Shown here piece after piece: positions 18,323-26,307 of a DNA stretch of 64,000 bases (positions are counted from its first letter, which is position 1; each line of letters opens with the position of its first letter). The notes under the pieces were generated by a model. The model did not search any database and had not been told where the DNA came from. It saw nothing but the letters and a program-made list of their open reading frames with translations. The translations under genes and the position numbers were made by a program. The stretch is from the NCBI GenBank assembly GCA_022773425.1, contig JALFBM010000027.1:17115-81114 (forward strand), read 5' to 3'. The DNA comes from Selenomonadaceae bacterium (GTDB taxonomy: Bacteria; Bacillota; Negativicutes; Selenomonadales; Selenomonadaceae).

Positions 18323-19636
18323 ATGCAGATCGATGTTCAAAAGTTTAAGGACGCCATTGCGTCCTGTCACACGATGAAGCTCACTGGCAAGGTCACACAG
18401 GTCATCGGACTCGTCATCGAGTCGCAGGGGCCGACGGTCAGCGTCGGGGAGCTCTGCTACGTGCGTTCGCATTTCCCCCACGTGCCGCCGCTCCCGGCAG
18501 AGGTTGTCGGATTCCGCGAGGGCTATGTCATGCTGATGCCGATCGGTGACATGCGGGGCATTGGCCCTGGCTGTGAGGTCGTCTCTGCACAGAAGACGCT
18601 TCGCGTCAAGGTCGGCCGCGAGTTGCTCGGGCGGGTCCTCGACGGTCTCGGCAACCCCATGGACGGCAAAGGGCCCATTCTGTCGGAAAAAGAATATCCG
18701 CTGCAGGCGGCGCCGCCGGATCCGCTGAAACGGCCGCGCATCCACAACAGCCTCTACGTCGGCGTCCGAGCCATCGACGGTCTGATCACCATGGGCGAGG
18801 GACAGCGCATCGGCATCATGGCTGGTTCCGGTGTCGGGAAATCCACGCTGCTCTCGATGATCGCGCGGAACACCGAGGCGGACATCAGCGTCATCGCACT
18901 GGTCGGCGAGCGCGGCCGTGAGGTTCGCGATTTCATCGAGCGCGACCTCGGCGAGGAGGGCATGAAGCGTTCCGTCGTCGTTGTCGCGACGTCGGATCAG
19001 CCGGCCCTCGTCCGCATCAAAGGGGCGATGACCGCAACGGCGATTGCGGAGTATTTTCGCGACCAGGGACACAAGGTTATCTTGATGATGGATTCGGTCA
19101 CGCGTTTTGCGATGGCGCAGCGCGAGGTCGGCCTGACCATCGGGGAGCCGCCGGCGACGCGCGGCTATACGCCGTCGGTCTTCGCGATGCTGCCGAAATT
19201 GCTCGAGCGCGCGGGCACGAGCGACAAGGGCTCGATCACCGGGATCTACACGGTGCTCGTCGACGGCGACGATATGAACGAGCCGATCGCCGATGCGGTT
19301 CGCTCGATTCTCGACGGACATATCGTGCTGTCGCGCGATATCGCGGCGCAGAATCATTTCCCGGCCATCGACATCATGACGAGCGTCAGCCGTGTCATGG
19401 GCGATGTCGTTTCGAAGGAACACCTGAAGGCGGCACAGCGCATGCGCCAGCTCATGGCGGTTTATCGCGACGCGGAGGACCTCATCCACATCGGCGCGTA
19501 CGTCAAGGGCTCGAGTGCGAAAATCGATGCGTCCATCGAAAAGATCGACGCCATCAACGATTTCCTTTGCCAGGGGATCTTTGAAGTGGATACCTATGAA
19601 GATACGGAGAAGAAGCTCGAAAGCATCACGGGATGA
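18323..19636 (+). CDS. fliI: Flagellum-specific export ATPase FliI
   Basis: The 437-aa F1-beta-like ATPase has Walker A (GSGVGKSTLLSMIAR), Walker B (VILMMDSVTRFAMAQRE) and the family block GEPPATRGYTPSVFAMLPKLLERAG. It energises delivery of export substrates. Close spacing to fliH and fliJ (14 and 5 bases). Confidence 0.98.
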   Translation: MQIDVQKFKDAIASCHTMKLTGKVTQVIGLVIESQGPTVSVGELCYVRSHFPHVPPLPAEVVGFREGYVMLMPIGDMRGIGPGCEVVSAQKTLRVKVGRELLGRVLDGLGNPMDGKGPILSEKEYPLQAAPPDPLKRPRIHNSLYVGVRAIDGLITMGEGQRIGIMAGSGVGKSTLLSMIARNTEADISVIALVGERGREVRDFIERDLGEEGMKRSVVVVATSDQPALVRIKGAMTATAIAEYFRDQGHKVILMMDSVTRFAMAQREVGLTIGEPPATRGYTPSVFAMLPKLLERAGTSDKGSITGIYTVLVDGDDMNEPIADAVRSILDGHIVLSRDIAAQNHFPAIDIMTSVSRVMGDVVSKEHLKAAQRMRQLMAVYRDAEDLIHIGAYVKGSSAKIDASIEKIDAINDFLCQGIFEVDTYEDTEKKLESITG

Positions 19637-19641
19637 GATAG

Positions 19642-20103
19642 ATGAAGAAATTCAAGTTTCAGCTCGAAACCCTGCTGAAAGTTACGCGCATGAAGAAGGA
19701 GAACGCGGAGGCCGCCTATGCGGAAGCCACGAGGAAGCTCGAGGATCAGCGTGCACATCTGCAGCTTCTGCTCGATGAGATGCAGCAGGGGCAGCGCGAC
19801 TACGAGAAGATTTCCCGCGAGGGAACGCGCATCAAGGTCGGCCGCATTATGCAGTTCAACAGTTTCTTTGCGTGGAAGCGCGAGCAGATCGAGATGCAGA
19901 ACAACCTGATCCTGCAGAGCCGCGCCGAAAAACAGAAAAAACTCAAAGAGCTCATGGAGGTCATGCGCTACTTGAAAAGCATCGAGCAGCTCAAGGACCG
20001 GAAATGGCAGGAATACAAAGACGAAATGATGCATGAGGAGCAGAAGGTGCTCGATGAGCTCGGGCAACAGCTCGTCATGCGCAGAAAGGAAGCGGCTTCA
20101 TGA
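19642..20103 (+). CDS. fliJ: Flagellar export chaperone FliJ
   Basis: A 153-aa, almost wholly coiled-coil protein (KFKFQLETLLKVTRMKKENAE at the start) with the size and position of FliJ. FliJ is the central stalk of the export ATPase. Its end overlaps the next gene by 4 bases (ATGA). Confidence 0.9.
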   Translation: MKKFKFQLETLLKVTRMKKENAEAAYAEATRKLEDQRAHLQLLLDEMQQGQRDYEKISREGTRIKVGRIMQFNSFFAWKREQIEMQNNLILQSRAEKQKKLKELMEVMRYLKSIEQLKDRKWQEYKDEMMHEEQKVLDELGQQLVMRRKEAAS

Positions 20104-20717
20104 TCAACTTGAACGGGGTTCATGAGATTCAGGCGCGCATCGCGGCCATTCAGCAGAAATTCGGCATCCCCGGCGGCGTGCCGGGAATGGATTTCGGCAG
20201 TACGCTGCAGAAAGAAATCGATAAGGGCAGCGGCGGGACACAGGGCGTGCCTGCGCGCCATCCGTCCGCGCAGGCACGTCCTGCACAGGATAGCGCAGCG
20301 CCGTCGATGGCTGCACCGGCCATCGACGCGGATCTGCCGCCGGCGAATCCGACGCTCTCGAACCTGATTCAGGAGGCTGCGCAGAAATATCAGGTGGATC
20401 CCAAGCTCGTTTCGGCGATCGCCGAGGTGGAATCCGGAGGAAATCCGTCCGCCATATCGCCAGCCGGAGCCATCGGCGTCATGCAGCTGATGCCCGGAAC
20501 AGCAGAGGGCCTTGGCGTCAATCCCTACGACGAGCGTCAGAACATCGAGGGCGGGGCGAAATACCTCCGGCAGATGCTCGACGCATTCGGTGGTGATGTG
20601 CGCAAGGCCGTCGCCGCGTACAACGCGGGCCCGCAGGCCGTCAAGGAGTACGGCGGCGTGCCGCCGTATCGTGAGACGCAGAACTATGTGAACAAGGTGC
20701 TCGATCTCTATCGATAA
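20100..20717 (+). CDS. Flagellar-cluster lytic transglycosylase (SLT domain)
   Basis: The 205-aa protein has an Ala/Pro/Gln-rich N-terminal half and a C-terminal soluble-lytic-transglycosylase domain (about 90-205): catalytic Glu in AEVESGGNPSAISPAGAIGVMQLMPGT (part), and YNAGPQAVKEYGGVPPYRETQNYV. No obvious signal peptide is present; in this setting it may leave the cell by the flagellar export system. It probably opens the wall for the rod, the job FlgJ does in other bacteria. Function inferred from domain and place. Confidence 0.9.
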   Translation: MINLNGVHEIQARIAAIQQKFGIPGGVPGMDFGSTLQKEIDKGSGGTQGVPARHPSAQARPAQDSAAPSMAAPAIDADLPPANPTLSNLIQEAAQKYQVDPKLVSAIAEVESGGNPSAISPAGAIGVMQLMPGTAEGLGVNPYDERQNIEGGAKYLRQMLDAFGGDVRKAVAAYNAGPQAVKEYGGVPPYRETQNYVNKVLDLYR

Positions 20718-20745
20718 GAGAAGCTAGCAGAAGGCAGGGGAAGAC

Positions 20746-21345
20746 ATGGCCGGAAAGAAAGAGAAAGTCAAGAAGTTTTTTAAGGGATTTATCGTCCTTT
20801 TACTGCTTCTGGCTTTGATTATCGGTGGGTTTGCGCTTGGCATCTATCTGCGCATTTTCAATACGCAAGACGCGAACGAGAAATTCGGGCTATACAATCT
20901 GCCGGTGATCGGCCGCTATTTTGTGAAGCCTGCGCCGAAAGAATCCCCGATCGAGGAGGATACATCGTCCGGTGAAAATCCGGCGGCACAGGAAGACCAG
21001 CAGAAACAGAAGCAGAAGAAAATTTCACAAAAGGATATCGAAAAGCAGCAGAAGGAACGCGAAGCCGCCGAACGCAAGCGCGTGTCGAAACTTGCCCGTC
21101 TCTACAACAACATGAAGCCGCAGGACGCCGCGAGTGCGATGGATACGCTTGACGATGACCTCTGCGTCGCTATCTTGCAGCGCATGGATGAAGGGCAGGC
21201 GGCAAAGATTCTGTCGGCGTTCCAGCCATCGAAGGCGGGACGGCTGACGCAACTCATGTATGAGGGCACGAAGAAGCAGATGATGCCGACGAGCGGCGCG
21301 GATGGTCAGCAGCCGGGCAGCGGTGCGGATGGCCAAAACGGCTAA
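20746..21345 (+). CDS. MotE/YlxF-like membrane protein with MgtE-type N-terminal domain fold
   Basis: The 199-aa protein has one membrane segment (about residues 16-36), a lysine/glutamine-rich coiled coil (about 80-120), and a helical domain with LARLYNNMKPQDAASAMDTLDDDLCVAILQRMDEGQAAKIL (part), typical of the MgtE N-domain family. In B. subtilis the gene at this place is ylxF; in other bacteria the relative MotE is a chaperone for the stator protein MotC. A hairpin terminator follows. Confidence 0.8.
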   Translation: MAGKKEKVKKFFKGFIVLLLLLALIIGGFALGIYLRIFNTQDANEKFGLYNLPVIGRYFVKPAPKESPIEEDTSSGENPAAQEDQQKQKQKKISQKDIEKQQKEREAAERKRVSKLARLYNNMKPQDAASAMDTLDDDLCVAILQRMDEGQAAKILSAFQPSKAGRLTQLMYEGTKKQMMPTSGADGQQPGSGADGQNG

Positions 21346-21373
21346 AAAGGGATGGTTCTGGTGGATTTCCCCC

Positions 21374-21420
21374 TATCGTTGGATTTAAGTTCTTGAAACG
21401 ATCCAACGATATATTTTTTG
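21374..21420 (+). terminator. Terminator-like hairpin between motE-like gene and fliK
   Basis: TATCGTTGGAT (21374-21384) pairs perfectly with ATCCAACGATA (21401-21411), loop 16, followed by TATTTTTTG. It could cut read-through inside the flagellar cluster. Confidence 0.65.
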
Positions 21421-21455
21421 TGAGAAAGAACTCACCCGTGAAGGGAAGTGAATCT

Positions 21456-23453
21456 ATGGCAGATACGAATATCGCGAGTCTGCTGAGCGTGCAGGCTTCG
21501 ACGTCGTCGTCTGCACCGGCATCCAGGACGGCGGGTGTGGATCCTGCCGGGAGCAAGGCTGCTCCTGACGATACGCATACCTTTGGTCAGGCCTTGCATC
21601 GCGTTTCGGCGCGGGAGGATTCCAGCAGCCAGGGCACTCAGAATGGCGCGGCGGCAAAGGATTCTCTGCAGGGCAGCGCGGATGGCAGGGATGTGCAGGA
21701 CGCGCAGGGAAAACAGAATAGCGGAAAGGCAGACGCAAAGAGCAGGGATGCGGCGCAAAGCCATGCCAAGAATGTGGCAGAGAAAACGGCGGATACGCCA
21801 GCGCTAACACAGGATGCGGAGGATGACGGCAAGGCGGTAAAGGCCGACGCGCAGCCGACACAGATGGTGAACCTGCTTTTTTCTGTGCTCGAAATGCAGG
21901 AGCAGCCGTCTGAGGTGCCGGATGAGGCCAGTGGCTTGACGGACGCAGTCATGCCGACGAGCACGGCGGTTTGTGCAACGGATACGAGGTATGCTGCAAA
22001 TCCGGTGAATTCCGCGAATCCGGCGCTGCAGACGATTCTCCCGCAAGCGGAGGACGTGTCGGCCAAGGGGCAGGATATGCTGAAGGTCTTGTCCGGTCAA
22101 GGATGGCAGACCACCGAAGCCAGGGCATCGCAGCATGCACAGGCCGTCGCGGAAACGGCTCTTGCGGAAGCGGCTTCCGTTCAGGAAGCCGTGCATGCCA
22201 TGCTCCAGGAAAGCGGAACCTCCGCCGATCTGACGGCTGCGCTGCAGGGCTTGAGCAGTCCGGCGATCCTACAGGCAAAGCGAGGTAGCGCTGCAGAGCC
22301 TGATTCGGCGTTGTCGAAACTGGTCAGCTTGACGCGGCAGACGGTCGCGGAAACAGCTTCTGTTGATATGGACACCGCCGAAGCGATAGCTCAGCAAAAT
22401 GCGGCTGCCACTACGACGGATGTTTTAACCGGCGAAGCGCCAAAGCCTGCGCCCACGTTACAGCAGCCTTCCGCGCAGGTCGAAGCGCTTTCCCCCATGA
22501 CGGGGCGCGTAGAGGTGGTAACGGAAGGAGCGCCGCAGGAACTGCAGACACAGTCCCGTCTGGTCCATCTGACCAGCCCGGCCGATGCCGCGCAGGCCAC
22601 CAGTGGGGCAGATACCGATGCCGTGCAGACCGCAGCGCTTTCCCCCATGACGGGGCGCGTAGAGGTGGTAACGGAGGGAGCGCCGCAGGAACTGCAGACA
22701 CCGTCCCGTCTGGTCCATCTGACCAGCCCGGCCGATGCCGCGCAAGCCACCAGTGGGGCAGATGCCGATGCCGTGCAGACCGCACTGCAACAGGCGGTGC
22801 GGTCTTTCAAGGACGCACCGTTCGGAGACAGTTCGTCGAACGGGCAGGATACGACCGGTTCACAGGAAACGGGAAAGGCCGAGACCGTGTCTCAGACCGG
22901 CTCCGGCAGCCCGACGGCCTCTGTCAGCGCGTTCCAGCAGGCGGTGCATCAGAGCATCCACGGCGCGCAGGACACCACGCAGACACCGCAGACGGCGCAG
23001 CAGGACTACCACATCCAGCAGCAGATCGTCGATCAGGCGCGGCTTATCCGCCGTGGCGAGGATACGCAGATGGTCATCCGGTTGAAGCCAGAGCATCTCG
23101 GCAACCTGATGCTGAAGGTTTCCGTTTCGGCGGATGGCAGCGTCACTGCGTCGTTCCACAGCGATAATGCGCAGGTTCGCACGATCATCGAGAATTCCCT
23201 TAGCCAGCTTCGGACGGAGCTCAATCAACAGGGCATCAAGGTCGATCAGGTCGAAGTCTATGCGGGCCTCGCAGACGGCGGCTTGCCGCAGCAGAGCGGT
23301 CAACACCAGAGCGGTCAGCGGCAGGGCGGCCGGCATGCGATGCGCAGCACGCGGGAGGGTGTCGAAGCCCTGGAGGACGAACAGAATCTTCAGGCGGTGC
23401 TCGCCCAGCAGAGCGGCGAGAATTCGGCAGCTGGCATCGACTACCGCGTATGA
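21456..23453 (+). CDS. fliK: Flagellar hook-length control protein FliK
   Basis: The 665-aa protein is long and low in complexity over its first two thirds (Ala, Gln, Asp, Ser, Thr) and ends in the conserved FliK/Flg_hook domain (about 525-620: RGEDTQMVIRLKPEHLGNLMLKV, QVRTIIENSLSQLRTELNQQGIKVDQVEV, each in part). FliK acts as a ruler and switches export to filament proteins when the hook is complete. Start ATG at 21456 has AAGGGAAGTG upstream; a longer TTG start at 21393 would lie inside the preceding hairpin. A near-perfect 50-aa tandem duplication lies at 22485-22784. Confidence 0.92.
   Translation: MADTNIASLLSVQASTSSSAPASRTAGVDPAGSKAAPDDTHTFGQALHRVSAREDSSSQGTQNGAAAKDSLQGSADGRDVQDAQGKQNSGKADAKSRDAAQSHAKNVAEKTADTPALTQDAEDDGKAVKADAQPTQMVNLLFSVLEMQEQPSEVPDEASGLTDAVMPTSTAVCATDTRYAANPVNSANPALQTILPQAEDVSAKGQDMLKVLSGQGWQTTEARASQHAQAVAETALAEAASVQEAVHAMLQESGTSADLTAALQGLSSPAILQAKRGSAAEPDSALSKLVSLTRQTVAETASVDMDTAEAIAQQNAAATTTDVLTGEAPKPAPTLQQPSAQVEALSPMTGRVEVVTEGAPQELQTQSRLVHLTSPADAAQATSGADTDAVQTAALSPMTGRVEVVTEGAPQELQTPSRLVHLTSPADAAQATSGADADAVQTALQQAVRSFKDAPFGDSSSNGQDTTGSQETGKAETVSQTGSGSPTASVSAFQQAVHQSIHGAQDTTQTPQTAQQDYHIQQQIVDQARLIRRGEDTQMVIRLKPEHLGNLMLKVSVSADGSVTASFHSDNAQVRTIIENSLSQLRTELNQQGIKVDQVEVYAGLADGGLPQQSGQHQSGQRQGGRHAMRSTREGVEALEDEQNLQAVLAQQSGENSAAGIDYRV
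22485..22784 (+). repeat. 150-bp tandem duplication inside fliK
   Basis: Two adjacent copies (22485-22634 and 22635-22784) of exactly 150 bp, so the frame is kept. I count about four base differences between them. Each encodes 50 aa starting ALSPMTGRVEVVTEG. Such high identity suggests a recent duplication in the ruler part of FliK. Confidence 0.95.
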
Positions 23454-23487
23454 TTCTATTTCATAGAAAAAGTTTGGAGGGATAAGC

Positions 23488-23985
23488 ATGTCGGATTCGA
23501 CCTCGCTGAATACGATTACCGTGGACGGCGTGACGAAGACGGTCTCCCAGTACAACGCGGAGAAGGCTGGCGCTTCGTCGACGTCCTCGTCGAGCGCGTC
23601 GAACAGCGCGCTCGGCAAAGACGCGTTTCTCGAGTTGCTGGTGACGCAGATGAAATACCAGGATCCGCTGGATCCGCAGGACAACAGTGAATACCTTTCG
23701 CAGCTCGCGCAGTTCTCCGCGCTCGAGCAGATGACGAACGTCGCGGAGGGGCTCACGAACGTTTCGAGTACCGTCTCGGGGATTTCGTCCATCCTGACCG
23801 CGAGCAAGGCGAGCGGGCTGATCGGTCAGACGGTCAGCTGGGAACAGGACAAGACGACGATGACCGGTACGGTCGAGGGCGTCAAGATGAAAGATGATGC
23901 GGCGAGCCTCGTCGTCAAGGCGACCGATGGCAAGACCTATACGGTTTCGGCCAGCGACCTGACCGTTATCGGAAAATTGGAGTAA
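23488..23985 (+). CDS. flgD: Flagellar hook-capping (assembly scaffold) protein FlgD
   Basis: The 165-aa protein has the FlgD N-terminal motif (LGKDAFLELLVTQMKYQDPLDPQDNSEYLSQLAQFSALEQM, in part) and a short C-terminal domain with GQTVSWEQDK. It caps the growing hook and adds FlgE subunits. The downstream gene is not intact: only a remnant of flgE is left. Confidence 0.96.
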   Translation: MSDSTSLNTITVDGVTKTVSQYNAEKAGASSTSSSSASNSALGKDAFLELLVTQMKYQDPLDPQDNSEYLSQLAQFSALEQMTNVAEGLTNVSSTVSGISSILTASKASGLIGQTVSWEQDKTTMTGTVEGVKMKDDAASLVVKATDGKTYTVSASDLTVIGKLE

Positions 23986-24020
23986 AACCAAGAGATTAAG
24001 ACAAAGAGGAGGCAGGGGAA

Positions 24021-24145
24021 ATGGCAGATTCACGTATTTTCTTTTCGTCATAGCCGTTCCTGCCTATCGATAAACACAGAAATGTCACGGGGCCTTCAAC
24101 AGGGCCCCGTGCGGATTTCCGGGATTTTGCACAGATTTACGAGGC
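24021..24145 (+). pseudogene. Remnant of TIGR02530-type flagellar-operon gene (truncated, in-frame stop)
   Basis: A strong site (GAGGAGGCAGGGGA) precedes ATG 24021. The frame reads MADSRIFFSS, then TAG at 24051, then continues PFLPIDKHRNVTGPSTGP and RADFRDFAQIYEAAS. Ignoring the stop, this looks like the start of the small flagellar-operon protein usually found between flgD and flgE in Firmicutes (MADR-FF-QP pattern); TAG may come from CAG. After about 24145 the sequence switches to the flgE 3' end. The family assignment rests on pattern and place. Confidence 0.6.
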
Positions 24146-24220
24146 GGCTTCCAGTCGAACTCCAAGATGATCACGGTCGGCGACGAGATGCTCCAGACGC
24201 TGATCAATATGAAACAGTAA
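24143..24220 (+). pseudogene. flgE: 3' remnant of flgE (flagellar hook protein), rest deleted
   Basis: In frame 2 the sequence reads GGFQSNSKMITVGDEMLQTL then INMKQ and a stop at 24218-24220. This is the universal C-terminal end of FlgE (RGFQxNS...DEMLQxLxNxK), which lies inside the filament channel in the mature hook. No start, D1/D2 domains or N-terminal rod motif are present; a hook gene of more than 1 kb is expected. Together with the TIGR02530-type remnant this marks a deletion junction at about 24140-24150. Confidence 0.85.
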
Positions 24221-24250
24221 TTTTTGAAGAAAACCCCTTGGAAGGGATTC

Positions 24251-24290
24251 GGGCAGAGGTACCGTTATGGCATTTCTGCCCAATTTTTTT
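24251..24290 (+). terminator. Terminator-like hairpin after the flgE remnant
   Basis: GGGCAGA (24251-24257) pairs with TCTGCCC (24275-24281), followed by AATTTTTTTT. It lies 30 bases after the flgE stop. The rest of the 24221-24416 gap shows no gene. Confidence 0.6.
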
Positions 24291-24416
24291 TGAAAAAGCG
24301 GGAATTTCCGGGAAAAGAAAAAGGAAAATCCGGTACGCGTGACGAAAACAAATAGAATAGAGACTGGAATATCCAGGGAAAATACAGGACTTAGGGAAGA
24401 TGGGAGATCGAAACGG

Positions 24417-24617
24417 ATGATAAAACTGACCAGGTTCAATTCGCAGACGAACCAAAAGGGAGAGTTTGTCCTAAACGCCGAAATCATAGAGACGATCGAG
24501 GAAACGCCGGATACTGTCATTACGCTGACCAACGGCAAAAAGCTGATTGTCGAGGAATCGATGGATGAGATCGTACGCCGTGTCATGAAATATCGGCGGG
24601 CCTTAAAACAATTTTAG
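24417..24617 (+). CDS. FlbD/SwrD family small flagellar protein
   Basis: The 66-aa product (MIKLTRFNSQ...FVLNAEIIETIEETPDTVITLTNGKKLIVEES, shown in part) has the FlbD/SwrD pattern. In B. subtilis swrD (ylzI) lies in the same place between flgE and fliL and raises motor power. The ATG at 24417 has GGGAGA upstream. Confidence 0.9.
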   Translation: MIKLTRFNSQTNQKGEFVLNAEIIETIEETPDTVITLTNGKKLIVEESMDEIVRRVMKYRRALKQF

Positions 24618-24629
24618 GACAATTTCAGT

Positions 24630-24658
24630 ATAGACTTTTTTCTATCGCTTGATATAAT
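24630..24658 (+). promoter_or_regulatory. Predicted internal promoter before fliL
   Basis: ATAGAC (24630-24635), 17 bases, TATAAT (24653-24658), with an extended -10 (TGATATAAT). It lies between flbD and fliL and may drive the second part of the cluster independently of the flgB promoter. Confidence 0.6.
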
Positions 24659-24720
24659 GGAAGGGTAGCGATCTAGGAAGAATCAACGGTTCAGTCATTC
24701 CTATAAGAAGGGAGAAGCGT

Positions 24721-25239
24721 ATGGCTGCGGAAGAGAAAAAAACAGAGGAAGCCCCCGTCGAGACGGAAACACCGAAAAGGAAGTCTCCGATCCTTCTGGT
24801 GGTTGTCCTGGTCATCATCGGCCTGGTTTTGGCCGGCGGCATCTCGTTCTTTGTTACGACCAAGATGATGGCCAATACGAGCACGGCGGCGAATGCCAGC
24901 GAGCATCATGACCCCGGCACGTTCGTCAAGCTCGGCGACGAGAAGGAGGGCATCCTCGTGAACGTCGGCGGTCCGAAAGCGGGCAAGTTCCTGAAATGCG
25001 GCATCGTCCTCGAGATGAATCCGTCGAGGAAAGATAACGTCGAGGAAGGGAAGCTCAAGCCGATGGCGGAAACCAAGATCCTCGACTCGACGATGCAGAT
25101 TTTACGTTCCGCATCGCTTGATGAGTTCGATGCCAACAAACAGGATGACCTGAAGAAGAAAATCAAAGACGAGCTCAACGACAAACTCGGTCAAGGTTCC
25201 GTCTATGATGTGTATTTCACCAGCTTCCTGCTGCAATGA
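24721..25239 (+). CDS. fliL: Flagellar basal-body-associated protein FliL
   Basis: The 172-aa protein has a charged cytoplasmic N-terminus, one membrane segment (about 22-45) and a periplasmic FliL domain (FVKLGDEKEGILVNVGGP, KPMAETKILDSTMQIL, QGSVYDVYFTSFLLQ). FliL surrounds the stators and supports torque. ATG has AGAAGGGAG upstream. Confidence 0.95.
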   Translation: MAAEEKKTEEAPVETETPKRKSPILLVVVLVIIGLVLAGGISFFVTTKMMANTSTAANASEHHDPGTFVKLGDEKEGILVNVGGPKAGKFLKCGIVLEMNPSRKDNVEEGKLKPMAETKILDSTMQILRSASLDEFDANKQDDLKKKIKDELNDKLGQGSVYDVYFTSFLLQ

Positions 25240-25278
25240 GGGAAAAGATAAGCGTTCAGGCAGGAAGGAGGACGAAGT

Positions 25279-26307
25279 TTGGCAGATGATGTCCTGTCTC
25301 AATCCGAGATAGATAAGCTGCTGTCCGCCCTGTCGGATGGCTCTGTATCCGCTGAGGAAGTTAAGGCAGACGAAGAACAGAAGAAAATCAAGACCTACGA
25401 TTTTCGTCGTCCAGATAAATTTTCGAAAGATCAAATCCGCACCCTGTTCATGCTCCACGAGAGCTTTTCCAGGCTGCTGAATACGTATCTTTCCACGCAT
25501 TTGCGGACGATGGTCAAAGTAGAGGTCGCTTCCGTGGAGCAGCTGACCTATCAGGAGTTTGTCCAGTCACTGGCGAATCCATCGGTCATCAGCATCCTGG
25601 CGGTGCCGCCCCTGAAGGGCAACATCATCATGGAAATCAACACGGAGATCGCGTTTGCGTTCATCGACCGCGTGTTCGGCGGCGAGGGGAATACCTCGCT
25701 AAAGCCGCGGGTGCTGACGGAAATCGAGGAAACGGTCATGCGGCGTTTTATCGATGTCGCGGACAATCTGCTGCGCGAGGCGTGGTCGACCGTCATCGAC
25801 ATCCATCCAACCCTTGAGGCGACGGAATCGAACCCGCAGTTCACGCAGATTGTTCCGCCGAGCGATATGGTCGTCATCGTGACGATCCAGATGAAGGTCG
25901 GCGAGGTCGAGGGCATGATGAATATCTGTGTACCGTATCTGGTGCTGGAGCCCATCATGTCCAAGCTGACGACGACGTTTTGGGTGGCTTCGTCGGTCAC
26001 AAAGGACGACGATCCGAAACAGGTCAAGATCCTGCAAAAGAAGATCGAGCGTACGAAGGTGCCGTTTGTCGTCGAGCTCGGGCGCGTGAATCTGACGATT
26101 CGCGAGTTCTTGACACTGGGCTTTGGCGACGTCTTACAACTGGATACTGGTGTGAAGGATGAGCTGCGCTGCCTGGTCGGCAAGCGGCCGAAGTTCTACG
26201 CGCGGCCTGGCACTTCAGGAAAGAAGATGGCGGTTCAGATTACGAAGATCATGAATCAGGATGAGGAAGAGGAATCAGAAGAAGGAGATGAAGGAACGGA
26301 TGAGTGA
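25279..26307 (+). CDS. fliM: Flagellar motor switch protein FliM
   Basis: The 342-aa FliM has the N-terminal CheY-binding peptide (LSQSEIDKLLSALSDG), the middle CheC-like domain (TYDFRRPDKFSKDQIRTL, FVQSLANPSVISIL) and a C-terminal SpoA domain (VPFVVELGRVNLTIREFLTLGFGDVLQL, in part). It receives the CheY-P signal and reverses rotation. TTG start with AGGAAGGAGG upstream. It overlaps fliY by 8 bases. Confidence 0.97.
   Translation: MADDVLSQSEIDKLLSALSDGSVSAEEVKADEEQKKIKTYDFRRPDKFSKDQIRTLFMLHESFSRLLNTYLSTHLRTMVKVEVASVEQLTYQEFVQSLANPSVISILAVPPLKGNIIMEINTEIAFAFIDRVFGGEGNTSLKPRVLTEIEETVMRRFIDVADNLLREAWSTVIDIHPTLEATESNPQFTQIVPPSDMVVIVTIQMKVGEVEGMMNICVPYLVLEPIMSKLTTTFWVASSVTKDDDPKQVKILQKKIERTKVPFVVELGRVNLTIREFLTLGFGDVLQLDTGVKDELRCLVGKRPKFYARPGTSGKKMAVQITKIMNQDEEEESEEGDEGTDE

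Noticed and set aside
21393..21455. Longer FliK N-terminus from TTG 21393
   Set aside because: It would start inside a terminator-like hairpin and has no ribosome site; ATG 21456 has a good one.
22485..22784. Repeat array as CRISPR
   Set aside because: Only two adjacent 150-bp units without spacers, inside a coding frame; no CRISPR array was seen anywhere in the window.
24082..24342. 86-codon plus-strand frame over the flgE remnant
   Set aside because: It runs in a third frame across the deletion junction and terminator hairpin; the protein is Arg-rich and has no family pattern.
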